A stretch of DNA of 12,425 nt from CAYUXF01 sp964448755 (GTDB lineage Bacteria; Margulisbacteria; Termititenacia; Termititenacales; CAYUXF01). The notes beneath the pieces are model-generated. The model did no database searches and was not told the DNA's origin. It saw nothing but the letters and a program-made list of their open reading frames with translations. The stretch lies in NCBI GenBank assembly GCA_964448755.1, contig CAYUXF010000045.1:1-12425 (forward strand), read 5' to 3'. Of the stretch, positions 5,625-12,425 are shown piece after piece; the first letter of the stretch is position 1; each line of letters begins with the position of its first letter. Both the position numbers and the translations under genes were made by a program.

Positions 5625-7667
5625 ATGTACAATTTATTATTAAAAATTATTGCCGCTAGCGAAAACTCCGTTTTGCGTAAAGAGAACGGTTTTTTATTTT
5701 TATTGAACAAGCAGCCTCTTAAAATAAAAGAAGGATTAGTATTGGAAAAACTGATCCCTATGCCCAGCACAATTGTTAAAGCTCTTTACACCAGCATTGA
5801 CCAAAACAATGTCAACAATATAGACCCATTAATAGAAAAAAAAATTAGTTACCTTAAAAAAGATAACCGGTTTAAAGAAGAAGACACTCTTGTTAAAGAA
5901 GATTATTATAAATTTATTAAAGACCTGGTCCCCGCTCTTTATGACATTGAATTGATCAACAAAAACACCAACAGTAAAAAAATTAACCCGAGCTCGCTTT
6001 ACGATGCGGTAAAAACACTGATAAAACACAATGTTATTGTTCCCTACGCCTATTTTAAAGAAAATATGTCGCCGACAATTGTTTTACTCAGGCCAAGCTC
6101 TAAATATGATGTCAGTATTGAGATGCTCCGGGAGGCCTGTTTAAATTATTCGGCGGAAGCCTATGATAAATTTGCCGGCAAAGAACAAAACAACGCCATT
6201 AACATAGATAATTTGCCGGACCCCGGCGAAGCATTATTTATTGAAGGTGAATATTTGCCGGAGCGCTTAAAATTTGAGAACGGCAATCTCATTGGTAAAT
6301 TTGCAGAGCTGCTGGAGAAAAAACTGAATAATTTGTTCAGCTTTAAAGACTACGGCGATCTCTATCACCCCAAAATAGAGCTCTCTTTAGTTAAACAGGA
6401 TTTCATCAGCTACCTGGCCGAAGAACAACCGGAACTGGCAACTAAATTGACCAGAAGCTATACCATTGCCGCCAATAGTTTAACCTCTGACACTATCCCA
6501 AAAATAATTTCACAACACCGTGAACTGATCTTGCACTACCGCGCCCAAAGCGCCGCCTTAGAAAAATACGGACTGATAGTTCTTGACTCCGCGCTTGCCA
6601 AAAACCACCAGATCGATGAAGAGATCTGCAAGTTAGAAGAAAATATTAAAATTTTTAAGACCGGACTAACTATTGATGAAACAAAAAACAAAATATTAGG
6701 CGGACAGACAATTTCACGCGTTGATGAATTGACTGCTATTATTGAACAAGCGCTGGCAATTAAAACCTTAAAATTAGATCAGGACGACAAACTGCTGGCC
6801 GGCTTAAAAAACGTGCTGGAATTAAAAGAGCAATTAGAGGAAATTTGGCTGGTGATTGAGAACGAACTGGCCGAACAAGAAAAACAGCGTCTGAGCCAGC
6901 AATTAAAAAATAATCCGCCAAAATCTTTACCGGAAGATCAACCGAAGAAAACCGCTAAACAAGAAAGTTTTTTTGACAAATATTATGATCTGCCGGCCGG
7001 CATTGCCACCTTTACAGTGGGAATAACCGCTAGCGGTTTATTAAATTTCATTGCCGAAGCGCCTCTGGACACTCTCTTAGCAATAACTGCCGCCGGCACA
7101 GTTGTTTTACCTGTTTTATTTAAACTCCTGCAAAAGACCAATAATATTAAGAACGATAAAATAACCGGCAAAAAAAATGATACAACAATACAAAATAATA
7201 CAGCAAAACCAGGCTCCTTGTTAAAAACAACTACAATAAAAAAGAATACGCCGGAAACCCTGGCAATTAAGGAGATCCTCTACGGCACAGCTTTTGACGC
7301 AGAACCAAATATTATTGTGCCGGAAAATATGATACAAAATATTATAAAGAATAAAATGGTGCCCAGACTACAAACTTCTTCACAATTTAAAAACAGTTCT
7401 CCAGCTGAAATAGAAAAATTTATTGGCAGTATTACGACGATCACTGATATACCGTACCACGCCAACGGCAACATCGCACTGCCATCAAAATTCAAGAACA
7501 ATGGCCCGCTCAAACTCTTTTATATTGGCACTAAACTTGACCACCAAACCAAACAGGAAATAATTGACGCCTACCAAAATTATTTTAACGAAAGAATCCC
7601 CTCGGACATGAAAGCATTTTTGGAAGCACACCTAAAAAAACTCCGGGAATATAATGGAGGGAAGTAA
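5625..7667 (+). CDS. Large membrane-anchored protein A of unknown function
   Basis: Not recognised. 680 residues from ATG 5625; a TTG at 5613 would add four, but only the ATG has even a weak site (AGAG, 5617-5620). There is no signal peptide. The N-terminal region (about 1-156) is helical with LFLLNKQPLKIKEGLVLEKL near 24-43 and SSLYDAVKTLIKHNVIVPYAYF near 123-144, the latter resembling a winged-helix-like or helix-strand unit. The middle is helical, and residues about 390-428 (Glu/Lys/Leu-rich) look like a coiled coil ending in a Pro/Lys linker. Two membrane helices (about 457-476 and 481-501) joined by AEAPLD form a tight hairpin. A Lys/Asn/Thr-rich linker and a soluble C-terminal domain of about 130 residues follow. 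Both large parts should be cytoplasmic. It ends in a 1-bp overlap with the next gene, whose layout is similar. No enzymatic motif was found. Confidence 0.85.
   Translation: MYNLLLKIIAASENSVLRKENGFLFLLNKQPLKIKEGLVLEKLIPMPSTIVKALYTSIDQNNVNNIDPLIEKKISYLKKDNRFKEEDTLVKEDYYKFIKDLVPALYDIELINKNTNSKKINPSSLYDAVKTLIKHNVIVPYAYFKENMSPTIVLLRPSSKYDVSIEMLREACLNYSAEAYDKFAGKEQNNAINIDNLPDPGEALFIEGEYLPERLKFENGNLIGKFAELLEKKLNNLFSFKDYGDLYHPKIELSLVKQDFISYLAEEQPELATKLTRSYTIAANSLTSDTIPKIISQHRELILHYRAQSAALEKYGLIVLDSALAKNHQIDEEICKLEENIKIFKTGLTIDETKNKILGGQTISRVDELTAIIEQALAIKTLKLDQDDKLLAGLKNVLELKEQLEEIWLVIENELAEQEKQRLSQQLKNNPPKSLPEDQPKKTAKQESFFDKYYDLPAGIATFTVGITASGLLNFIAEAPLDTLLAITAAGTVVLPVLFKLLQKTNNIKNDKITGKKNDTTIQNNTAKPGSLLKTTTIKKNTPETLAIKEILYGTAFDAEPNIIVPENMIQNIIKNKMVPRLQTSSQFKNSSPAEIEKFIGSITTITDIPYHANGNIALPSKFKNNGPLKLFYIGTKLDHQTKQEIIDAYQNYFNERIPSDMKAFLEAHLKKLREYNGGK
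7656..7661 (+). promoter_or_regulatory. Ribosome-binding site of gene B inside end of gene A
   Basis: GGAGGG at 7656-7661 lies within the last codons of gene A. The downstream sequence reads TAATGATG, offering ATG 7667 (5-nt spacing, overlapping the stop TAA) and ATG 7670 (8-nt spacing). Spacing slightly favours 7670; the two differ by one Met. The layout indicates translational coupling of A and B. Confidence 0.7.
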
Positions 7668-9919
7668 TGATGGTCTTTAACAAAAAAACACAGGCGGGAA
7701 ATATAGAAAGATCTAAAACAGAAACCTTTAAAGATCTGCCTAAAAATCTTTTTTTTAGCCAGAGCTTTCCGCAAGAAAAATATGCCAATGGTTTATTGCT
7801 GGAAGACCTCACTAAATATATTGCGGGAAAACATAAAGTTTTTGGCCTGCGCGAAATACCGGACAGCAAATACTGTGACAATTTACTTGCCAATGTCAGC
7901 AAAGGAAATAGCGAAGTCCCTTCATTGAACGGCTTTATTGCCTCTCTTTCTGAACGAAACAACCAATACTCCAGAAAAGATGTTCTACAAGGAATCTATG
8001 ATTTGGTTAAACAAGAAAAAATAGTTATTTACCCTATTCTCTTTAGCTCACTCAAGAATCAAAAAGAAGAACTCTACGGTGACCTTCTACTTTTAGCCCA
8101 TATCCACAATGAAACTAAATATATTTTTGAATTTATTAAACCAGCCATTAAAAGAAATTTACGCACGTTAATAGGCTGGCTGAAAAAAGGAGATACTACA
8201 AAACTATTAAAAGGAAGCGACTTTGGCAAAGATATTTTCACCGGACTCAACAAAGAACTAAAAAAATTGATGTATGCCACTCTTATTGATCCGGACAATG
8301 TTGCCAGCCTTCACGGCATAGAAAATGAAATTTCAGATTACGGCACAATAGAATTGATCAGCAACTATTTAACTAAGAACAATATCCTTGCCAAAGAACA
8401 AACAATTTATCTAAAAGAAAAACCAGAAATAAAAAAAAGATATAATTGGCGCAGTCTAAGCGACCAGGAAAAATATGAGATTATCACAAAAAATTATGCT
8501 TATTTTCAAAGTGATACAAATCCCGCCAAAGATCTACTACAGCAATACACTAAACTATTCGGATTATTACAGCATGAATTCTTAGACCGTGTTATTAATG
8601 AACTCACCATGAACCAGAAAACAATAAAATTATTAAAAGAATTTCATGATCTCAGAAATGATAAAAAATTAAAATTTCCCAATCTCCGATACAGTGAATT
8701 ACTAATAACATTAACAGAAAAACATATCGGCAAATATAGAACCAGTTATACTTTTGGGGACGATACACGTCAGATATATCTTGAACGCGGCACCAAAGAT
8801 GACCAGCTATTTTGCATTTATGATGTTTTTCTCCGTTTACACAAAAAAGCATTAGAAATGGCTTCTTTTAAATTTTATGACTTCAACGCCGAAGAACTGC
8901 TTAGGCAGGTCAAAGAAAACATTGCCGAAGGGCTATTTGATGAAATACATGAGGATGTCCAGGTAAAAGGATTAATTAAAGATAAAGAAGAACGATTGAA
9001 AACTGAATTTACTGAAATGTATAACCAGAGTATCTCAGAGATCATCCCATTCGACTACAATAATTATTTAAAAAATCCCTCTGCAAAAATTAATTTAATT
9101 AATACTGCCGAACTTAAGCGAATAATAAAATATCAGAAATATTATGAGAAAAATAATTATTTTTTATTGCCTGCCACAATACTTACTGCCGATAAAGAAA
9201 CACAAAACGAAGATCCCTGGCTGATAGGCAACCTAATAAAAGTATATAACTATACAGCAAAATCAGACCAACCCGAATTAAAAATAAAAATGCTAGAAGA
9301 TATTACATTAAGAGTTATTTATAATATTTTTAATAAAATTAACGAGCTGGACTTTAACGAAGATAAAATACTTTTTGAAACAAAAGTTCAAGCTATCCGT
9401 CAGGAATTAAAAGTTTCTATGGCGATTTACAACAGAAGCCAGGAATATAAAAATTCTAAATTATTAAAAAAAATAGAAGAGATCATAGAAAAAAAACTGG
9501 ACAGTATGCTCTATCACCGAAGAGAACTAGCTAAAAACGAAGAGCTTTTTAATTTTGACCCCTCCAAAGGAATGATAGGCGTTTTTTCTGGACTGACAAC
9601 TGCGCTGGGTTTATATTTATTTATTGGCGGCACAGCCGGACTTTTGACCGGCGTGGGCAGTTCTTTTATTTTAAGTTATTTATTATACCGGCTCTTTGGC
9701 CGGCTCTTGCGAAAAAAGATCAAACCAATTGAACCTGTTATTATTAAAGAACAACGCATTGGGCTTGAGAGAAGAAACACGACGCGCCAGACGGGTGTTA
9801 TTAATGACCGCAGAAGAAATATTACAACCAACGGACAGAGTAAAGATAAACCCAAAACAATGACCAAAGAAGAGCAAGATGAACTTTGGAAAAATTTAGG
9901 GCGGAGTATTAAGCCGTAA
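7667..9919 (+). CDS. Large membrane-anchored protein B of unknown function
   Basis: Not recognised. 750 residues, starting in the stop codon of gene A (or one codon later at 7670). No signal peptide. The N-terminus carries LFFSQSFPQEKYANGLLLEDL (28-48) and YSRKDVLQGIYDLVKQEKIV (101-120), which echo segments at similar positions in protein A and suggest distant paralogy. A long helical, Lys/Glu/Tyr-rich body (about 130-630) holds no enzymatic motif that I can name. A likely amphipathic helix or coiled coil (about 595-625) leads to two membrane helices (636-655 and 657-676) separated by a minimal Gly-rich turn. A strongly basic stretch (RLFGRLLRKKIK) follows. The last 75 residues are polar and contain two Arg clusters, RIGLERRN (697-704) and TGVINDRRRN (709-718). 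Body and tail are probably cytoplasmic, attached by the hairpin. A hairpin follows the stop at 9930. Confidence 0.85.
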   Translation: MMVFNKKTQAGNIERSKTETFKDLPKNLFFSQSFPQEKYANGLLLEDLTKYIAGKHKVFGLREIPDSKYCDNLLANVSKGNSEVPSLNGFIASLSERNNQYSRKDVLQGIYDLVKQEKIVIYPILFSSLKNQKEELYGDLLLLAHIHNETKYIFEFIKPAIKRNLRTLIGWLKKGDTTKLLKGSDFGKDIFTGLNKELKKLMYATLIDPDNVASLHGIENEISDYGTIELISNYLTKNNILAKEQTIYLKEKPEIKKRYNWRSLSDQEKYEIITKNYAYFQSDTNPAKDLLQQYTKLFGLLQHEFLDRVINELTMNQKTIKLLKEFHDLRNDKKLKFPNLRYSELLITLTEKHIGKYRTSYTFGDDTRQIYLERGTKDDQLFCIYDVFLRLHKKALEMASFKFYDFNAEELLRQVKENIAEGLFDEIHEDVQVKGLIKDKEERLKTEFTEMYNQSISEIIPFDYNNYLKNPSAKINLINTAELKRIIKYQKYYEKNNYFLLPATILTADKETQNEDPWLIGNLIKVYNYTAKSDQPELKIKMLEDITLRVIYNIFNKINELDFNEDKILFETKVQAIRQELKVSMAIYNRSQEYKNSKLLKKIEEIIEKKLDSMLYHRRELAKNEELFNFDPSKGMIGVFSGLTTALGLYLFIGGTAGLLTGVGSSFILSYLLYRLFGRLLRKKIKPIEPVIIKEQRIGLERRNTTRQTGVINDRRRNITTNGQSKDKPKTMTKEEQDELWKNLGRSIKP

Positions 9920-9929
9920 AGAGTTGCTC

Positions 9930-9973
9930 CGCTCATCTCGATACATTCGCCGCAGGCGAACACTCGATGAGCG
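9930..9973. repeat. Hairpin downstream of the A-B gene pair
   Basis: CGCTCATC (9930-9937) pairs with GATGAGCG (9966-9973). Inside, TTCGCC (9946-9951) pairs with GGCGAA (9955-9960) around GCA, with an asymmetric internal loop between the stems. It begins 10 bp after the stop of gene B and is followed by AAATAATT, not a T-tract. It may mark the transcript's 3' end but is not a classic intrinsic terminator. Confidence 0.5.
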
Positions 9974-10043
9974 AAATAATTCATATTACTAACACCAGCC
10001 AGTGCGTTCTTTAAAGCAAAAATTCGTGTTATAAATAAGGACT

Positions 10044-11081
10044 ATGACCGCTAACAAAAAACTGCTGGATAAAATTTACCAGGCCAAAAGACCGCGAGAA
10101 AAAGACCTCATTAAAGCACTGACAACTATTGACCGTGAAGAGCTCTTTGCTTATGCCGATAAAATAAGAAAACAATTTTGCGGCGACAAAATATTCCTGC
10201 GCGGCATTATAGAGTTCTCCAACGTCTGTGATAACGCTTGTCTCTACTGCGGGCTCAACAAACACAATAAAAAACTCAGCAGATACAAAATGCCTGAGAA
10301 AGAGATACTGGCGGCCTTAAAAAATATTAAAAAATTTGGGATCAAAACAGTTGTTTTACAATCTGGCGAGACAGCAGAACTAGGCAGCGATTGGCTGGCA
10401 GGCCTGATAAGAACAATAAAAAAAGAGTTCGATATGTCTATTACGCTCGCAGTAGGCGAAAAAAAATTAAGCGAATATAAAAAATGGAAAGCGGCGGGAG
10501 CTGACCGCTACTTATTAAAAATAGAGACGACGGACAAAAAACTCTATCACAAAATGAACCCCGGGATGAGTTTGAAAAATAGATTGCGTTGCTCAAAAAA
10601 TTTAAAAAAGCTCGGCTATCAGAACGGCTCCGGTATTCTCATTGGCCTGCCGGGCCAGACAATAAAATCGATTGCCCGCGATATTATTTACTTTAAAAAA
10701 ATGGCTTTTGATATGATAGGCATTGGTGTTTTTATACCGCATAAGGCCACCACACTAGCGCAAGTACCGACCGGCAATGTTGAATTAACTTTAAGAACAA
10801 TTGCACTGACAAGAATTGTAACTAGAAATGCCCACTTGCCGGCAACGACCGCCATTGGCACACTGAACAGCGACTATACTATTGCCGCCTTGAAAGCTGG
10901 CGCCAATGTCATTATGCCGAACTTCACACCGCAAAAATATAGAGCGCTCTATGAGATATACCCCGGAAAGAACTTAACAGAAATAGGTGATAAACAACGC
11001 CTGGCTCTTTTAAAGAGCCAGGCGTCAGCGGCAAACAGAACTCTCAGTTTTGAGAGAGGGGATAGTTTTAAACTTAAATAA
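10044..11081 (+). CDS. hydE: Radical SAM [FeFe]-hydrogenase maturase HydE
   Basis: HydE takes part, with HydG and HydF, in assembling the 2Fe subcluster of the [FeFe]-hydrogenase H-cluster; it is a cytoplasmic radical SAM enzyme of the BioB-like group. 345 residues is the family length. The [4Fe-4S] motif CxxxCxxC is C62-DNA-C66-LY-C69, within the HydE-like IEFSNVCDNACLYCGL. Other family blocks are VVLQSGET, the GILIGLPGQT region, GVFIPH, LPATTAIGTLN and ANVIMPNFTPQKYRALYEIYPGK. The extra C-terminal Cys trio found in some HydE (for example the Thermotoga enzyme) is absent, which is common. A PylB-type relative is the main alternative. AAGGA lies only two bases before the ATG, while an extended -10-like TGTTATAAA at 10027-10035 would leave no leader. 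hydF and hydG are not in the window. The 3' end overlaps the convergent lipoprotein gene by 8 bp. Confidence 0.88.
   Translation: MTANKKLLDKIYQAKRPREKDLIKALTTIDREELFAYADKIRKQFCGDKIFLRGIIEFSNVCDNACLYCGLNKHNKKLSRYKMPEKEILAALKNIKKFGIKTVVLQSGETAELGSDWLAGLIRTIKKEFDMSITLAVGEKKLSEYKKWKAAGADRYLLKIETTDKKLYHKMNPGMSLKNRLRCSKNLKKLGYQNGSGILIGLPGQTIKSIARDIIYFKKMAFDMIGIGVFIPHKATTLAQVPTGNVELTLRTIALTRIVTRNAHLPATTAIGTLNSDYTIAALKAGANVIMPNFTPQKYRALYEIYPGKNLTEIGDKQRLALLKSQASAANRTLSFERGDSFKLK
10997..11025. other. Perfect dyad inside the hydE 3' coding end
   Basis: A 29-base inverted repeat, 14 bp around a single central T at 11011 (left arm ACGCCTGGCTCTTT), lies within hydE codons for RLALLKSQA. A second small hairpin, CTCTCA (11041-11046) with TGAGAG (11051-11056), follows. 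On the minus strand the dyad lies downstream of the convergent lipoprotein gene's stop and is followed by TTGTTTATC. It could therefore serve that operon as a weak terminator or 3' stabiliser; this is inference. Confidence 0.4.
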
Positions 11082-11568
11082 AAGTAATGTAGGTTTGATT
11101 TAAACCCTGTGTCATATCGTTTTTATTCTCATATACAAGAGAAATATATACATACATACTAGTAGCGCTACTTGGAACAACATTGGTTAGATCAATTATG
11201 ATCTCGCCATTTACTATTTTGGGCTCAAATTCTGCCTCTATTCCAGCACCCTGAATATAATACCTACCATAAATACTGGTGACTTTGTTTAAAGAATCTG
11301 TTTCTAGCTTATATTTTAAATAAGTTATATTTTTATTTGTTAATAGAACATGGCTCTCTGTATCTGTATCACTCGGCTGCGCATTAGTAATAACAGGAGA
11401 GATAGTATTGCCGATCTCCACAAGCTCTAATGACTGCATCACATCGAGCCTAGCATAGTTTTTTTGATAATCCTCATAACTGCCTGTGCTTTTAGCAGTT
11501 GTTCCGCAGCCGTTAATTAATAACATGGTCATTAAAAATAAAATAATTGTAATATTTTTTAATTTCAT
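11074..11568 (-). CDS. Predicted lipoprotein of unknown function
   Basis: 164 residues. A basic, hydrophobic signal peptide (MKLKN, then ITIILFLMTMLLING) ends in a lipobox-like ING-C with the acceptor Cys21, so the protein should be lipidated and envelope-anchored. After a Ser/Thr/Lys linker the mature part is beta-rich, with segments such as SLELVEIGN, SHVLLTNKNITYLKYKLE, IYGRYYIQGAGIEAEFEPKI and SSATSMYVYISLVYENK. This suggests a small immunoglobulin-like or carbohydrate/protein-binding fold; no family is claimed. The start is supported by AGGAG at 11577-11581 with 8-nt spacing. It lies 34 bp behind the barrel gene on the same strand and is probably co-transcribed with it. Its end overlaps the end of hydE in tail-to-tail orientation. 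Confidence 0.8.
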   Translation of the reverse strand: MKLKNITIILFLMTMLLINGCGTTAKSTGSYEDYQKNYARLDVMQSLELVEIGNTISPVITNAQPSDTDTESHVLLTNKNITYLKYKLETDSLNKVTSIYGRYYIQGAGIEAEFEPKIVNGEIIIDLTNVVPSSATSMYVYISLVYENKNDMTQGLNQTYITFI

Positions 11569-11602
11569 TTTAATTTCTCCTTTTTAATTTTTTTTATAAA
11601 TA

Positions 11603-12175
11603 TCAGAAATAATAATTAATACCGATAGACATATAAGTCTCGGATTTATTGGCCGCTATATTGTTAAGACCATCGATATTTTTTACATCCATAAAGAAAT
11701 CTAAAGATTTATAACCGTACTCTGTTGAAACGGAAAAAGAATTTTGAATGTTTAAAAAGTACTCTGCGCCAAGATAAAGTGAATAAAAATAAAGACTGGC
11801 TTTATTGGCACCATATTCTTTTAAAGAATCATTAATATCAGCATCTGAGGATTTTAAACGGGCCTCAACGATACCATAGTCGCCGCCCAGATATAAACCC
11901 AGCTGCCGTTCCTCGTTCTGAATAACATATATTTTGCCGCCAATACATGGTGCTGTAGCGTAAAGACCGACACTTTCACCAAAAGCCGAAGCGGAAATAT
12001 TTAAAATTTGATAACCAGCTAAGAACTCGAGACGATCAATTTTATAACCGAATAGTAGACCTGAACCTATTGAACCGTTATTTTTTAAATGAACCGCAAA
12101 ACCGTTGTCGTAATTGGCAAACAATGCTGATAATAATATTAACCCGCCAATCAATATTTTCCTTATTTTTTTCAT
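11603..12175 (-). CDS. Predicted outer-membrane beta-barrel protein
   Basis: 190 residues. A signal peptide MKKIRKILIGGLILLSALFA is probably cleaved just after Ala20. The mature part is made of alternating amphipathic strands separated by polar turns: GSGLLFGYKI, EFLAGYQILNIS, LGLYLGGDYGIVEARL, SLYFYSLYLGAEYF, FSVSTEYGYKSLDFFM and a last strand YMSIGINYYF. The terminal Phe after aromatic residues is the recognition signal for barrel insertion by the BAM complex. The size suits an 8-stranded small barrel of the OmpX/OmpA-like or opacity-porin type. The role is unknown. It heads a likely two-gene operon with the lipoprotein. Its ribosome site (AGGAG, 12183-12187) lies inside a long dyad immediately upstream. 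Confidence 0.8.
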   Translation of the reverse strand: MKKIRKILIGGLILLSALFANYDNGFAVHLKNNGSIGSGLLFGYKIDRLEFLAGYQILNISASAFGESVGLYATAPCIGGKIYVIQNEERQLGLYLGGDYGIVEARLKSSDADINDSLKEYGANKASLYFYSLYLGAEYFLNIQNSFSVSTEYGYKSLDFFMDVKNIDGLNNIAANKSETYMSIGINYYF

Positions 12176-12179
12176 AATA

Positions 12180-12226
12180 CTGCTCCTTTTTTTATTTTGT
12201 CCGGCCGGACAAAAACAAAAAAGCAG
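12180..12226 (-). promoter_or_regulatory. Long dyad covering the barrel gene's ribosome site
   Basis: A perfect 20-nt palindrome, TTTTGTCCGG (12195-12204) with CCGGACAAAA (12205-12214), sits at the centre. Beyond a 2-nt mismatch, T12187-12192 can pair with A12217-12222. CTGC (12180-12183) can then pair with GCAG (12223-12226), leaving TCC (12184-12186) bulged. In the transcript the AGGAG ribosome site would sit partly in this bulge and partly in the stem, 7 nt before the start codon. The dyad could be a translational control hairpin or a DNA operator for a dimeric repressor. Neither is demonstrated. Confidence 0.45.
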
Positions 12227-12348
12227 TAATAATGCCAGGCTAAACTGCCGTTAATTAACCAAAAAACCAATAATTGACGAAGAAAGCAACATTAGTGTGA
12301 GCAAAATGTCGTGAATTTCGTTAATCAAAACATCGCTAATTTTAAAGC

Positions 12349-12404
12349 TATCCCCTTCCGACTCCCACAGGGAGTCACCTTCCCCGGCCACCGGGGAAGG
12401 GATA
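12349..12404. repeat. Modular multi-hairpin intergenic repeat, copy 2
   Basis: The lead-in AAAGCTATCCC begins at 12344. TATCC-C-CTTCC (12349-12359) can pair with GGAAGGGATA (12395-12404), enclosing a perfect 7-bp arm GACTCCC (12360-12366) with GGGAGTC (12370-12376). Alternatively CCTTCCCCGG (12378-12387) pairs perfectly with CCGGGGAAGG (12391-12400) around CCA. The two folds compete for 12395-12400. The second arm matches 5474-5496 at 22 of 23 positions. The rest of 12227-12425 shows no gene. Confidence 0.6.
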
Positions 12405-12413
12405 ATAGAAACA

Positions 12414-12425
12414 CCCCCTTGTTGC
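12414..12425. repeat. Start of another copy of the 838-872 hairpin element
   Basis: The final 12 bases, CCCCCTTGTTGC, are identical to 839-850 and presumably continue into the same hairpin beyond the window. It sits 9 bp after the copy 2 multi-hairpin element, so elements of the two types occur side by side. Confidence 0.45.

Noticed and set aside
5440..5643. A 67-codon open frame on the plus strand upstream of gene A
   Set aside because: It lies entirely over the hairpin repeats, has no ribosome site, a composition unlike the real genes (Arg/Pro/Ser-rich, GC-rich), and runs into the start of gene A in another frame.
5625..9919. Defence, toxin-antitoxin or secretion system role for the A-B pair
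   Set aside because: No Walker, nuclease, protease, methyltransferase or secretion-ATPase motif could be found in either protein; naming such a role would be invention.

Overview
The window looks like a piece of a draft or metagenome-assembled genome from an AT-rich, Gram-negative (diderm) anaerobe. A run of exactly 100 N at 1508-1607 is a scaffold join. A beta-barrel-like protein ending in Phe and a lipoprotein suggest an outer membrane. A HydE-type radical SAM protein implies [FeFe]-hydrogenase and fermentative or H2-linked anaerobic life. The organism makes its own aromatic and branched-chain amino acids. The phylum cannot be fixed by reading alone; an uncultured lineage of the Margulisbacteria/Elusimicrobia/Omnitrophota sort is a guess.

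Layout. 1-776 (minus): most of aroE (shikimate dehydrogenase), cut by the window edge. 777-1088: intergenic, with two foldable elements. 1089-1507 (plus): start of an unrecognised gene that runs into the gap. 1662-5344 (minus): a compact branched-chain amino acid operon, ilvB-ilvN-(small membrane protein)-ilvC. The first three genes overlap by 1 and 4 bp; a strong hairpin sits before ilvC. 5345-5624: ilvB promoter, then a hairpin-dense repeat cluster. 5625-9919 (plus): two large, translationally coupled genes of unknown function. They have similar architecture: a big soluble N-terminal part, a tight two-helix membrane hairpin and a basic tail. 10044-11081 (plus): hydE. 11074-12175 (minus): a lipoprotein gene, tail to tail with hydE, and an upstream outer-membrane barrel gene behind a long dyad. 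12176-12425: intergenic, ending inside a repeat copy.

How the genes work together. IlvB/IlvN make acetolactate or acetohydroxybutyrate and IlvC reduces and isomerises it, so the operon covers the first two common steps to valine, leucine and isoleucine. AroE serves the separate shikimate pathway. HydE would help build the H-cluster of a hydrogenase encoded elsewhere.

The least explained content is the coupled gene pair at 5625-9919 and a family of modular, multi-hairpin intergenic elements. One 23-nt module recurs with 22/23 identity, and a second hairpin recurs with largely symmetric base changes. No CRISPR array, transposase, tRNA or rRNA was seen.
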